Of a DNA stretch of 64,000 nt, positions 43,830 to 55,280 are shown in pieces (positions within the stretch are counted from its first letter, which is position 1; each line of letters starts with the position of its first letter). The position numbers and the translations under genes are program-made. This stretch comes from Bathynomus jamesi (lineage: Eukaryota > Arthropoda > Malacostraca > Isopoda > Cirolanidae), in the NCBI GenBank assembly GCA_023014485.1, contig JAJOZX010002571.1, forward strand, positions 503,001 through 567,000. Reading direction: 5' to 3'. The notes under the pieces are model-generated. The model had not been told where the DNA came from. It worked only from the letters and a program-made list of their open reading frames with translations, and did not search any database.

Positions 43830-45650
43830 CATTGGTCTTTCTTCACATGAAGGTCAAACTGGTGGCCCTACCTCTAGTCCTGGCTTGGTGGAGGAGCAAG
43901 TTGCTCTCTTGCACTCTCTATCGTACATAGCCAAGTACACCTGGCTCATCTGGTACTGTCCTGAGCCAAGCATCTAGTCTTTTCTTGAAGACTTCAACTT
44001 TGACCTTTGTAATGTTTCTGAGGTCCTTTGGAGGCTGGTTGAAAATTCTTGGACCCCTGACAACCAAGCTATTTTCCTTCAGAGTTGAGGAGGTCCCTTG
44101 TTAGGCCTTTAATTTGGGAACTACACATTCTGCCTTTCCTATTTTCCAGCATTGTCTGGATGGTAATTGGGTTCCAGTTTAGTTTGAGGTTTGGTACTAG
44201 TTTTTCAATAATTTTCCGTATCTAGATTATGGTATACCTCTTTTTTCTTCTTTCCAGGGAGTACAGATTTAGTTTGCATAGTCTTTCCCAGTAGTTGAGT
44301 TCTTTGCAGCCCTCAATCTTGGCTGTGAATTGTTTCTGCATTTCTTCTAGTTTATTAATTTCTTCCTTTTTATATGGGGATGTCAAAACTGAGCAGCATT
44401 CAAGTTTTGGTATGATTTAATGTTCTCAGCAGGGGAATCATTACTGTCTTGTCCTTCCTTTTGAACATTCTTAGTACCTGTCCCGTGACTCGTTTTGCTT
44501 TTTTTATTGTTATCTGATTTTGTCTCGAATTTGGCATCATCGGTCATTATTACCCCCAAGTTGACTGCTTTCATGCTTCTCTGAATTTCTTGTCTATCTG
44601 GTGCATAATATGCACTCTCTTTAAGTTCCTCATTTCTACCATATCTCACAAGCTGAAATTTCTCGGTGTTAAATGTCATATTGTTGTCTTCTGACCATTT
44701 GTATATTTTGTTTGTCTCTCTGCAAGGCCTCTACTTCATTTGCATTGCTGATTTTTCTGCTGATCTTTGTATCATCTGCAAATGATGCTACTGTACTATA
44801 CTGTTGCTGTTTACTCCACTGTCTATGTCTGTTAGCATGATAATGAACAGGAGTGGGGCCAGCACTGCACCTTGTGGTAATGAGCTGCGTACTTCTGATT
44901 CTGATGATATACCTTGAATTTTGACGACCTGTCGTTGATTTCTGAGGATGTTGTAGATCCATTTTCCCACTTTGCATGTTATTCCCATATGTTTCATTTT
45001 ATGTGCTATTATACCATGATCTCATTTGTTGAAAGCTTTAGCAAAATCTGTGTATTTGACATCATAGTTTTCATTGCCTTCAATTGCATCTTGGATATTG
45101 TTATAATGCTCTATAAGTTGTGATAGGCATGATCTTCCTGATCAAAATCTGTGTTGATTTTCATTGAATCTTTTCAATGTCTCCAAGAAGTCAGATTTTC
45201 TCTGACTATTCTTTCAAAAATTTTGATGAGGTGGGATGTCAAGGACACACTGGTCTATAGTTCTTTGCTTGAGATCTATCTATCTCCTTTATATATAAGG
45301 ACGATGTTTGCTCTTTTCAAGATGCTCAGTATTTCCCCCGTGTCTAGTGATCTTCTTCATATCCAGTATAAGGGTGTAGCTATTTTATTTTTACAGTTTT
45401 TAATTAATAGTGCATTCCATTTGTCCAGACCTGCAGCTGAATGTGATTTCATTTGTCCTATAGCTCTCACTACATCTTCTAGGGTAAAATCAAAGTCTGT
45501 TATACATTCTCCCTGCAATTTCTCTTTGAAGAATGCATCACTGTCAGGTATCGCTTTGTCATTTTTTGGGGTACTGAATACCGATTCATACTGGGCTCTC
45601 AATGTTTTAGATATTTCTCATAGATCGTCTGTTAGCTCATTATTTCCTTT
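43830..45650 (-). pseudogene. LINE-X copy d RT and C-terminus
   Basis: Pieces: MRAQYESVFSTPKNDKAIPD with AAGLDKWNALLIKNCKN (45357-45602); a degenerate middle; QVVKIQGISSESEVRSSLPQ and GAVLAPLLFIIML (44788-44997); SFADDTKISRKISNANEVEA (44720-44790); and KFQLVRYGRNEELK (44383-44679). The FADD box survives but the frame does not. Confidence 0.85.
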
Positions 45651-45656
45651 CCTTAA

Positions 45657-47204
45657 CCCTTTGAACACGGATTTGGATTTTGTGACCATTCAGCAAAATT
45701 GCCATTAGGACATGAAAAAATGAAATTTATAATATAATCCTTTTTCTTAGCGTTTCCATTTCAGAATACCATAAATTACTATAATTTTGGTAAACTTTGT
45801 ATCAAAACTAAATATTTTTGTGTGAAAACAATGTTTTTTAGGTAATTTTTAAATCATCATCATCATATGAAAAAGATATAAATTCTATAGTTATTTATTC
45901 CTTCTGAACCAAGAGTTTCAAGAACAGTTATAAAAGCTTGATATATGCGTTAGATTGCAAAATCTCTTCTAAACATGGGGATATTAGGCCTATATGATAA
46001 GTTACATATGCACATACATTTGAGAGTATTTTCATCTTCAAACTGTAATCACCTTCTATGGGGTTAGGTAAATAAAAAAGATTGATTTCAATGCAATTTA
46101 TTCCTTAAAACAAAATAAATGTTTATTTCAATTCTGTTCATTCCTTATAACAGAAATTTTCCTTTCAATTCTGTTCATTGTAACAAAAAAGGTTTATACT
46201 GTTTATTGATTGCTTGCACCCTTGCAAGATTTTTTGAATTTTTTCAGTGTGTGATACAAACGAAAGCATGGTATGATACATAATGGAAGTTTCTCAGGAC
46301 AATCATCACAGAAAAATGTTGTTTGCTTTCGTTTGCAGTCACCTTTTCCTTTCTTCTCACATTTCAAAGGCATAATAGAGCACACTGTGCAATTTGGTTT
46401 ATGGGATTTATTTTCGTACTGTGCTGGGAAATGTCTTTCTGCACATCTTTGACTTGTGACCAATTATGTGAACTAGGTTTATGTGTATTTGTTGATGGAC
46501 CTGCTGTGTTGGTTGATAAATTTACCATATTTGTAGACAGATCTTCCTCTTCCTCCTCATGCAATGATCGTAGGTAATCATCATCATCTGTTTCATCTTC
46601 GTAACACACTTCATTCTCAGTGTGTGAACACCAGAGATGTTCAGCAATGTCATCATCATGTATAATCCTCTTCCTCTTTTTACTGCTCACTTTCTAGCTG
46701 AAGCTTCAGGATAAAAATGTATTTAGTTTTAAAAATATTTCAAATGATTCATTTTTTTGTGTAAGACCAATTTGGCTGGCTGGCATGAATAAAATAACAA
46801 AATTCTGATACATTTTTACATGCTTACACACTCACTTTCCCTCTTAATTAAAACATTCTTTTATATGATCAAATAATGCATTAACATTTAATATAATAAT
46901 ATAATGATAAATAATATATATAACTTACCTATGAATTGATGAATGAGTATGAGGTGACAGAACAACTCATTAACTGAGGCGGCAGACGACTGATTTGATG
47001 CGCAGGAAGCACTTGCTTTAGATACCAAAAATAGAGATCCACAAATGGCAACACGGTAAAACACACTATGAATTGAGACTAGAGACGGAAGTCGAACATC
47101 GCATTGAAGCAGAAAAATAATAGCCACATGTGGAGAAAAGTAGAATGTTGCGTCATGGCCTAAAAAAATTGATTTGATTAAAATCGAATTTCACATTCAA
47201 AGGG
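45657..47204 (-). mobile_element. piggyBac element, internal-deletion derivative
   Basis: TTAA flanks it on both sides (45653-45656, 47205-47208), and the ends are CCCTTTGAA and TTCAAAGGG. TTAA targets with CCCTTTG-type ends are diagnostic of piggyBac. About 1.5 kb long, it keeps the 5' and 3' coding ends but lacks the catalytic middle. It is inserted in LINE-X copy d. Confidence 0.9.
46203..46690 (-). pseudogene. piggyBac transposase remnant: N-terminus joined to C-terminal zinc ribbon
   Basis: 46690 down to about 46460 encodes the typical acidic N-terminus (KKRKRIIHDDD, DDDDYLRSLHEEEEEDLS). A second frame (46463 down to 46203) encodes the C-terminal Cys-rich ribbon: NCTVCS, TTFFCDDCPEKLPLCIIPCF and YHT. 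The DDE catalytic core is deleted and the two parts are out of frame, so no transposase is made. It could still be mobilised by an intact relative. Confidence 0.85.
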
Positions 47205-47499
47205 TTAAGGGCCTGATAGTAGCATGCATTTTTGTTTTCCTCTTTGCATAGCTGTAGAAGTATTTTGGATTTTCCTTTATTGCTTCTACCACCTTTTCCT
47301 CTTCCCTCTCTGTAGGGCCCTTTGTGTATTTCCCAATTGATTCTCTCATTTTTCTTGTATTTCTTTCCTGGCATTGTTGTCTCCACAATTAGCTAACTTC
47401 ATTGCTACTTTCTTTTGCGGAATATTCTTCTCTTTTGCCTCTCTAGCCAGTTCCTCTTTCCTTTTGGCTGTGCTTTTGGAGCTTATTTTTCCAAAATTC

Positions 47500-48605
47500 T
47501 CAGTCTTCCAAGGTTGTTAGCATTTCCTCAATTGTTTTATTCTCGAAAACTGTTCTCCATTCTCCAATTTGCTTCTTCCTTCCGTATGTGTATTGTCTTT
47601 TAAAGTTATCGCCATATTTGTTGATAACTTGATTATATTATGGTTTGAGTTAATAGTTGGAGTTATTTTTATATCCACAATCACGTTCGTGTTATTTGTG
47701 AATACCAGATGTAGGCAGTTATTTTTCCTGGTATTTTCTGTTATCTCCTGTGTCAGCATAAACTCATTTGTGAGAGCCATTAGCATTCTTGCTTGCTCCT
47801 GGTCCTCTCTTGTGCCCCCCTTATTTTGCTGTATAAATATATTTCTACCCACCTTTTTGTATTTTATAAATGGGAAATTAACATTGTCACAGAGCTTTAT
47901 ATTAGGGCAGTGGTTCCCAAACCCATGGTCGTGACCCAAGTGAGGGTTGGGAAGATGTTCCTGAGGGTCGTGGGACGGAAATTCTCAATGACTGATTAAA
48001 TCAAACTATATGAATATAAACACAATGTATCAAAATGATTGGTCATTAACACTGCATGTACCAGCATTTAGGGTCACCAGGCCAGGACAATATTGTATTC
48101 AGGGTCGCCACCATAAAAGTTTGGGAACCACTGTATTAGGGGATGGAGAGTTTACAGACTTTATTAGGGTTCTGATATCCTCAATGGCATCCGAAAATTT
48201 TTCATTTGGAGAGTTTGGAGGTCTATAGATGACTATCAGTACCACGTTTAGTTTCTCTATTTTCACTGCAAGAGTTTCCACGAAACTGTTGAATTTACTT
48301 ATTACCATCTCTGTCATATGCCTTTCATGTATATAAATAGCACAACCACCTTTACGTCTTGTTGTTCTATCCACTCTTAGTAAGTTGAATCCATCACTAT
48401 GCAATTCTTTCTTATTGATGCAGTGTTCACAGTTATCGCAATTTCCTTGGCAGTCTTTAACATGTGTTTCTGTGAGGCATGCGATGTCTGCCCTTGTTTC
48501 ATCCATAACACCTTTCAGATATGAAACTTTGTTTAGTGAATTGTTCGGTTTTATTCCTTGAATATTTGCCCCAAAAATATAGCTTCCCTCATCAGCTATC
48601 TGCAA
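47500..48605 (-). pseudogene. LINE-X copy d endonuclease
   Basis: 48099-48605 has FGANIQGIKP, IACLTETHVKD (catalytic Glu), HSDGFNLLRVDRTTRRKGG and VVLIVIYRPPNSPN. It is split by the hAT MITE, then 47517-47899 continues with REDQEQARMLMALTNEFML, a DLVF-like HLVFTNN and NSNHNIIKLS, where SDH has become SNH. The N-terminus gives the earliest LINE-X endonuclease sequence in the window. Confidence 0.8.
47908..48133. mobile_element. hAT-type MITE, 226 bp
   Basis: Ends CAGTGGTTCCCAAAC and GTTTGGGAACCACTG, with a perfect 8-bp duplication TATTAGGG (47900-47907 and 48134-48141). Non-coding. The ends are those of a widespread hAT MITE class. Confidence 0.9.
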
Positions 48606-48610
48606 AGCAG

Positions 48611-49104
48611 ATAGGATCCAGCTTTAGGACAGGATCTAGGGGTTACAGCTACACCTAGTCTACTCTATTCAGAACCTCAGTATAAGCAAAAGACTTTAAT
48701 GCATTCACATTGGATTGAATAGCTATATCAAAGAAAAAGGGGTAACTATTGTATTTTTAGCCAAGAACCAAAACTTAAACCTCAATTGACAAAATTGACA
48801 TCCACTTTTCAAGGTACATAACATGTCTGTTTCATGATAGGATTGAACTCAGAATGGTCCCCTGAGGTTTTTTCATGATACACACAGACTGTGCATGGAA
48901 CAAGGAACTCTTCTGGAAAAATTAAATCCACTATAGTCTGAATAAGTAATGGTAAATGACAAACACTATAGTTTATAGGAATTATAGGCATTATAGGAAT
49001 TTTCAGTGTTGATGATAATATATTATTTTTTTCTTTTAATTAGGGGATGGCTGCGAAATTAACAATAGATGAGAAGGTGAGCTCGGTTTTAATGTATGGA
49101 ATAC
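48611..49104. other. Spacer with a possible small exon
   Basis: No transposon similarity seen. It contains the exon-like piece at 49044-49076; otherwise nothing to report. Confidence 0.35.
49044..49076 (+). CDS. Candidate small coding exon (33 nt)
   Basis: Acceptor context TTTTTCTTTTAATTAG, then GGG ATG and an open segment giving MAAKLTIDEK, then a strong donor GTGAGC. It could be a first coding exon after a 5' untranslated exon. It is very short and could be chance. The RTE fragment begins only 30 bp downstream, so the intron would contain it. Confidence 0.3.
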
Positions 49105-50275
49105 CATCCATCCATCCATCATGTTCTGCCTATCAGGCAGGTCCAACTCCTGTGTCCCACCAAAGTGTCTTATCCTGAGCTATCCTTTTCATCTCATGGT
49201 AGCTCCTGCCTGCCTTCAAATCATCCAGCATTGCTTTCCTTTTCCTTCCCCTCGGCCTTCTACCTTCATATCTACCCTTTATCACCACCTTCAACAATCC
49301 TTCTCCTCTCAGCACATGTCTAATCCATTTCTTCTGTCTTTCTCTTATCACCTTAATGAGTCTTCTTTACTTCCTCATTACTTTGGTGTTCCTTACAGCT
49401 TATCTTTAGCATTCTTCTCCAAATCCACATTTCAAAACTTTAGGTTCATTTGTGCTCCTTTCCTTCTTGCAATTTTCATTACCTTTGTCTTGGTCTCATT
49501 ATTTCTCATTCCAAATTCTTTCACCATTGTTGTGAAGCTATTGAGCATTTTTTTCACTCCTTCCTCAGTACTACAAACAAATGCCTTGTCATCTGCAAAC
49601 CTTGCAGATTTGACCAATTTACATCCCACTCTGATTCCCTCTTTCAGATCTGAGAGTGCTTCTATTATCATTGCTTCCGCATAGATGTTAAATAACACGG
49701 GGGACAAGGAGCATCCTTGCCTAACCCCTCTCCCAACCAATCCAGGCTCCATTTCTCCTCCTGCAACTCTAACATTCACAGTCTGCCCAAGATATAGATT
49801 TTTTATCACCCTATGGTCCCTCCAGTCAACATTAATATTCTTCAATATTTCCATTAGTTTCCTTTATTGGACTCTGTCAAAAGCTTTTTCATAGTCAATA
49901 AAACAAACAAACATTTCCTGATCATGTTCCAGCACACACTCTCCCATCATTCTCATAATACCAATAGCTTCTTTTGTTCCGCATTTTGACCTAAATCTAA
50001 ACTGATCCTCTCTAATGTACTGCTCATCTCTGTTCATTAGTCTTCTGGTTAGTATCCTTAGCATTATTTTTGATGCATGGCTGACCAAGCTTATGGTTCG
50101 GAATTTTGAACACTTGGTGGCTCTTCATTTCTTGGGGATAGTAATCATAGAGAGACTCATAAAGTCAGCAGGCCAGTCTCCACTTTCATATATGTTTCTG
50201 CACAATACATTTACCTCCTCTCTAGCATCACCTTCAATTCTGTACTGATTCATCCCTATCCCATAATTTTATTAG
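49105..50275 (-). mobile_element. RTE-clade LINE fragment
   Basis: Reverse strand, 5'-truncated at about 50275. The 3' end (49105-49121) is CATC repeats (GATG on the sense strand), typical of RTE elements. The coding remnant is described separately. Confidence 0.8.
49133..50270 (-). pseudogene. RTE-type reverse transcriptase
   Basis: From high coordinates: SGDWPADFMSLSMITIPKK (about 50200), CGTKEAIGIMRMMGE and VCFIDYEKAFDRV (49864-50088), GRGVRQGCSLSPVLFNIYAE and ARFADDKAFVC (49432-49854), then KKWIRHVLRGEGLL and GRYEGRRPRGRKR (49133-49351). The R.RP.G...R C-terminal signature and GVRQGC motif mark the RTE clade. Frame changes at about 49860, 50090 and 49400 and the missing endonuclease make it inactive. 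Confidence 0.85.
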
Positions 50276-50617
50276 CGTTTTTCACTCAGAACTTGTAGAA
50301 AGACTAAACACATCTTCCTTGCCTACAGCATTGCTCATGACTAGGCAGCTCAGAGCTAAATCTTTGGTCTTAAATTTTGCTTATGTCCATAAACAAACAC
50401 CAGATGTATAATTTTCATATTTTCATTTCTACTCTTTCAAAATTTTTGAGTCAATGTGATGGAAAATTTTGGCATGAAAAAATACATTCTTGTGTGTTGT
50501 TAATGTACGCTCAATGCCTGCATATTTTATTCTACTTACGGCAATTTTCCCCATTTCCAATAGGCTTCATTGCAAATCCTGAGGCAATTTGTAGTTATTT
50601 AATAGAATAAATTAATA
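50276..50617. other. Spacer, nothing recognised
   Basis: Short chance open frames only; no termini, repeats or domains that I can identify. Confidence 0.35.
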
Positions 50618-51141
50618 CAGTGATCCTCCAACCTGCACAAATTCAGAGATAGGATGAGGACATTTCACTACCCTTTTTTTGATCTGCATGAGCTAAGATT
50701 CAAAGATAGATCAGCATGAATTTTTTAAAATTGTAGTAAATACCATACTAAAAAATTACAACACTTTTTCATGTACAGTGATCCCCCAACCTGCATGAGG
50801 GTTCCATTCCTGAAAAAGATATTGCAGTGTGAAATTGTGCAGGTGAGAACTATCTCCCCATAATATAAATGGAGTTAGGGGGATAAAAGTTAAAAAAAAA
50901 CATGTATAAAGTAATTTTTACCTGAATAAAAGCTTTTAAATCATTGTACAATAAATGTATAATAATAATATTGCATGTCAAATAATATATAACAAGAAAT
51001 ATAAGTAGTGAAACTTGTAAAAAAAAAAAATTTCAAAAACATCACTATAAAAATACAGGCATCCCCCGTTATACGATCGTTCGGTTTACGATTTTTCGCG
51101 TTAACGATTTTAAAAAAGTACCCCCATCTTTCGATTTACGA

Positions 51142-51778
51142 TTGCCTTATTTCGCGTTAACGATCTCCAACTTGAAAGCATGTCTCAGAAAGGAACAAAA
51201 CCGTGCCTACGTTGAGTCCAGCCCAAATGAGGAGGATGATGAGGACCCAGTCAGAATGCTTGATCTCAAAACCTTGAGAGAGATTCTGACTGGATTTGAC
51301 ACGTACATCGAGTTGGTGAAGGACAAGGACCCTAACTACGAACGTAGTGCTGCTGCTGTCAATCATATTGAAAAGGGTCTGAGCGTTTATCGGGAGATCT
51401 ACCTGCAGAAAAGGAGGAATGCCAAGCAAACTACGATCTCCTGTTTTTTCAAGCCTGCAACAGCTGCCGAGGCAGGAGAGAAGTGCGTCGTCAGCAAGTG
51501 CAGCAACAACTCCTGCACGTCGGCAGCAGGCTAGATCTCCAACTCCAACATCTTCGGGGATGGATTCTCCTGCAACTTCAGAAACTCCTCCATCTCCGAG
51601 GGACTCTCTCGAAGTCATCGATCCTCCTCCATCCCCCATCGATCCTCCTCCATCCCCCATCGATCCTCCTCCATCGCCCATCGATCGTCCAGCATCGCCC
51701 ATCGATCCTCCTCCATCGCTGACCGATGCGGGAGCTGGCCCTCCTTCCCCATCACCACCACCCGGTGGTGATGAGTAG
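51142..51778 (+). pseudogene. Tigger transposase C-terminal remnant
   Basis: 51220-51534 encodes DLKTLREILTGFDTYIELVK, RSAAAVNHIEKGLSVYREIY and KQTTISCFFKPA, the C-terminal tail of Tigger/pogo (TIGD-like) transposases. The next frame (to 51778) continues as a Pro/Ser-rich tail with PPPSPID repeats. The HTH and DDE domains have been deleted. Confidence 0.75.
51618..51720 (+). repeat. 21-bp tandem repeat, about five units
   Basis: The unit is GATCCTCCTCCATCSCCCATC, with small variants. It encodes PPPSPID repeats in one frame. Confidence 0.85.
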
Positions 51779-52198
51779 GCATCGTTACCTCGGACTGATG
51801 CATCGTTGACGACTTGGACCGGATTTGAATACGATTAGGTGAGTGTTCATGTATAAATTGTCTTTTATTAAACACAATTTCTTACTTTCAGACTCTTTTT
51901 GTACATAACAGTAAAATATATAGCAAAATAATAGTGGAATCTGCAAATTTTGGGGGTCTTCCAGAATGTTTGGGAACGTATCCCTATTTTTCCCATAAGG
52001 CCTTCAGTTCGATATACGATGGGGTTTTTAGGGACGCATCCCAATCGTATAACGGGGGACACCTGTAATGTAATAATCCAGAGGAGTGCAAAAAAGATGA
52101 CTCAATATAAACTAGCCAGTCATACAAGAAATGAGCTACTGGGCATGTTGCTGCCAGCTGTAAATACTAAAGTATCATACATATGTATTAGGGTGACA

Positions 52199-55100
52199 CT
52201 TATTTTCGAAAGTTTGAATTTTTATCGGGACGGGCGTTTCTGGTTCCATTTTGTCAAAAAATATCGTGTGTAAAATATTTTTGAAATAAAACAATATTTA
52301 GAACTGCCTCAATACGGTCAAAGTTTGTATATTTTCTCGAAAAGTAGAAATTTTAGATCATGATGTTCTATGCCTCTAGCAAATAAAATATCACTTCTAG
52401 TTTGTTCAAGCTACTAATCTTGACCTAAAACATATAACTGGACTTCATACTTTCAACTCTAGGTCCCCCTCAACTCGAGTATTAGCCCCTCAAGGGGGGG
52501 GGGGGGTATCATGGGCGCCCATCTCCCTCTCATTGTTGCCTACTTTGCAGAGGTCACGGTGGACTTGCGGGCGGTTGGGAAGTCACAGCGGTGCTTCTCG
52601 ACCACTTGTAAGAGGAACTGCCTTTGGTCTTCACTCTTGGTAAGGGCCAGGTTGAAAGACTGCATCAACGCCACCCCGCGCTCTGCGAAGTCATTGACAA
52701 CTTGAAGGGCCTGGACTCGGCGGGATGCGGCGATGAAGGCTGGGTCCGTCCGCCACTCCTCCGGATCCTTGAGCAGGAAGGCGGTGCTGATGTCCAGAAC
52801 CTTGAAGAACTCCTTTGATGTAGTCGTTGTGAACTTGGCCAATGTATTGTTGGCGATTGAGGCGGTGGACAGGTCCACATTGATACGCCGCGGGGGATCC
52901 TCCGATCCTTCCTCTTCTTCCATCGCTTTAATCATCTCCCGCTTTGTCGCCAAGTCGATACCCTCATCGAAGATGGCCAGGGTGACGAGGCGCTCGCTCA
53001 AGTACCATAGGTGCCTGGCGAAGACTGTCGCCATCGCCTTGGCCACCGCTGAGTCCGGATAATAGACGAGGGCCTTGAGCAGCGCGAGGTCCGCGGCTGG
53101 GGCCATTGCCGGGAGAGGCGCTTTGTACCAGGCCATCACGTAGATGGACACGGCGAAGATGGTGAATCGCCGGATTCCAGCCGCTTCGCCTGACGACATC
53201 TGAAACTGTTCCCGGAACAGGAACAGTTTGATGGCATAGATGACTTTTGCCATCCAGCGCGCGCGATGGAAGGCGCCGGGACGAGCGAACCGGGCACCCC
53301 GCTTGTTCGGACTGCCCAGCACAATTACAGAGAGCTCCAGAAGTTCCCTGTAGTCATCACGTGGATGTTGACCGTCGAGGAGGCGGCTGAATTCGATCAG
53401 CAGGTCGTCGCGGGCGTCCTTCAGGTGCTGCGGCATGGTTCCATCCTCGAAGGGCTTCGCTTTGGTTTGATCGATGAAGTCCCACTGGGCGGCGAATCGT
53501 TTGAACAGGAGGATGTCAGGACCAGTAGAGGGACCGAGGCACGCCGTGAATGCCTTCTCGCACACCAGTTCGTGGATGTGGTGGCGGCAAGCCAAATGAA
53601 GCACTGTCTTCTCGAGTTTCTGCTCAATGATATAGCAAGCTCCTCCTGAGAGTCCTGTGTTTGAGGCGGTGGTGTCAAAAGAGAGGGCACAGATCCGTCC
53701 CTTGATGTCCCAATCCTCGAGGGCAGAGAGGACGGCTTCTGCCATGGCGCGGCCGGTGCCGTCGGGGAGGCTGGGCACAGCCAGAAGCTTGTTGACGTTC
53801 TCCCCAGACACCAGAACTGGAAGGCGATCTTCAGCAGGGCCTCCGTCAGCCGCTGGTACGATTTTCCCGTCCCAGTGAACGGTCAGCGGCACAGTAGGAT
53901 GGAAGGCTGCCTTCATTTCCGCTGCTGCCATAGCACGGAACTTTGCTCGGTCGCGGCGGGAGGATTCGCGGTTCAAGACCAGCGCCTCAGGGTCGTGGCC
54001 CAAGCTCCTCGCAGCCGCCGACAGCAAAAAAACACACTCGGTCGGTAAGTTTCGTCCGATCCATCGCTGCGGAGAGATCAGGGGTGATCATCTTTTTCGA
54101 CGCGCGGAATCGCTTGGGTGGTAAAGGGGTCGTAGATGCTTCTGCATTCGACTTGGACGGGCCCGGGAGAGAGAGCTCTTCCTCTTCTTCTCGGCGACGA
54201 CGCTGTGTCGGTGACCGAGTCGGGCTGCTTGCACCTGAGCTGGAGCTCGATGCCAGTTCGACGAGTTCTTCTCGGCTCTCTCTGTTCGCCCTTTCATCAT
54301 CTTGCCGGCAGCTCCTTTCCGCTTCCTGTCTCCTCGCACGCTCCTCCTCAGTGTGCAGCGTCATGTCACGTGTGGAGGAGATGCGGCCGCGCCGCACCTC
54401 GGCCCTTTGTCCCGTCAGGAACTCCCTGTCCTCTTCGATTGTGATCATCGACATCGCCTGTTCGTGTGCGATGTCGAAGAGGCGGTCAAGGGATGAGAGG
54501 AACTCGGCCTCGTTCCTGATTTGGGTCACAGTGCGCCGTTTCAAGTTCTTGTTCAGAGCCCGCCACTTCTCGTACATTCGGAGAACCTTGTCCCTTGCGC
54601 GTTGGTCTTTCTGCGTAGGAATACGGGACCGCTCCCAGAATTCCTTGACTGCCGTCACTGTCTCAGCGGCTGCTTCCTTGATCGGCTTCTTGACGTCAAG
54701 GTGAAGGTGGAAAAAGTACTGAAGCGCCTGCTTTCCCGTAGGCAGCATGCTTCCTGTGATTCTGTGGTCCACGGTCCCCAGGAGATAGACTGCTGTTTTA
54801 GATCTTGTTGCCGAAGCCATCACGTCGTTTCAGAACTCACTGAAAAAGAGAGTGAAACACTGTTAGTGTTGGCAAAACTCGTCCCAACCCATTTTCTACT
54901 TAGAATAACATGTTCTTTCGCCTGTATCAATATTTGGATAAACTCGTGTTACACCCTGTATAATACCTCATTTTAGTCTTCTGTACACCAGTGCGGAAGA
55001 CTAAACCAACGACTCTGACCGTCCGTCTGTCTGTCTGTTATCATTTTTCAACTCAGAAACTACAGCAGCTATCGAAACGAAAACTGACATGATAACAGAA

Positions 55101-55280
55101 AGCCATGAGTATTTTTCGACAAAAAGTATAAACTTTGACCTCGTTGAGGCAGTTCTAATTATTATTTTATTTCAAAAATATTTTACACACAATGTTTTTA
55201 GACGGAATGACACCAGAAATGCGCCCGTCCTGATAGAAATTCCCAAAAAATGAAAAACACCCCAAATAAGTGGCACCCTA
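52199..55280 (-). mobile_element. DNA transposon 'B1' with perfect 8-bp target duplication
   Basis: Ends TAGGGTGACACTT and AAGTGGCACCCTA are flanked by ATATGTAT on both sides (52191-52198 and 55281-55288). TIRs extend about 160-200 bp, sharing GGACGGGCG, TGTGTAAAATATTTTTGAAAT and GAACTGCCTCAA. The coding region (52540-54823, reverse strand) is strikingly GC-rich against the AT-rich surroundings. The 8-bp duplication and TAGGG end suggest a hAT-related element. Confidence 0.9.
52540..54823 (-). CDS. B1 transposase-like protein, one apparent 1-bp frameshift
   Basis: Two overlapping reverse-strand frames, 54823-53987 (278 aa) and 54027-52540 (495 aa). They fit one ~760-aa protein if a single base is gained or lost, most likely at the T run near 54027-54032 (reading on the sense strand). 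N-terminal part: LPTGKQALQYF, FWERSRIPTQ, LDRLFDIAHEQ, then a charged Arg/Glu coiled region and a Ser/Pro-rich basic stretch. C-terminal part: VHWDGKIV, LSFDTTASNTG, LACRHHIHE, FHRARWMAK and FAERGVALM. The same motifs occur in B2. Candidate acidic residues are the Asp of WDG, the Asp of DTT and the Glu of AERG, by analogy to RNase-H-like transposases (inference). An unseen intron at the join is an alternative. Confidence 0.75.

Larger units (their letters stand above)
43805..48610 (-). mobile_element. LINE-X copy d, reverse strand, with two insertions
   Basis: Endonuclease at 48605-48142, continued at 47899-47500; linker and RT at 47400-44383; C-terminal tail at 44230-43830. It is interrupted by a piggyBac derivative (45657-47204) and a hAT MITE (47908-48133). 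Its tail is of the same type as copy c (compare the region that reads ...FNQPPKDLRN), not copy b. Many frameshifts. Confidence 0.85.
51056..52065 (+). mobile_element. Tigger/pogo internal-deletion derivative
   Basis: Ends CAGGCATCCCCCGTTATACGA and TCGTATAACGGGGGACACCTG with TA flanks (51054-51055, 52066-52067). It retains the first codons of a transposase (MSQKGTKP from the ATG at 51180) joined to the C-terminal region, with the DNA-binding and DDE domains missing. A 21-bp tandem repeat extends its tail (51618-51720). Confidence 0.85.

Noticed and set aside
53943..54704. A 253-residue Arg/Ser-rich plus-strand frame
   Set aside because: Antisense shadow of the B1 transposase; high GC makes long chance frames common there.
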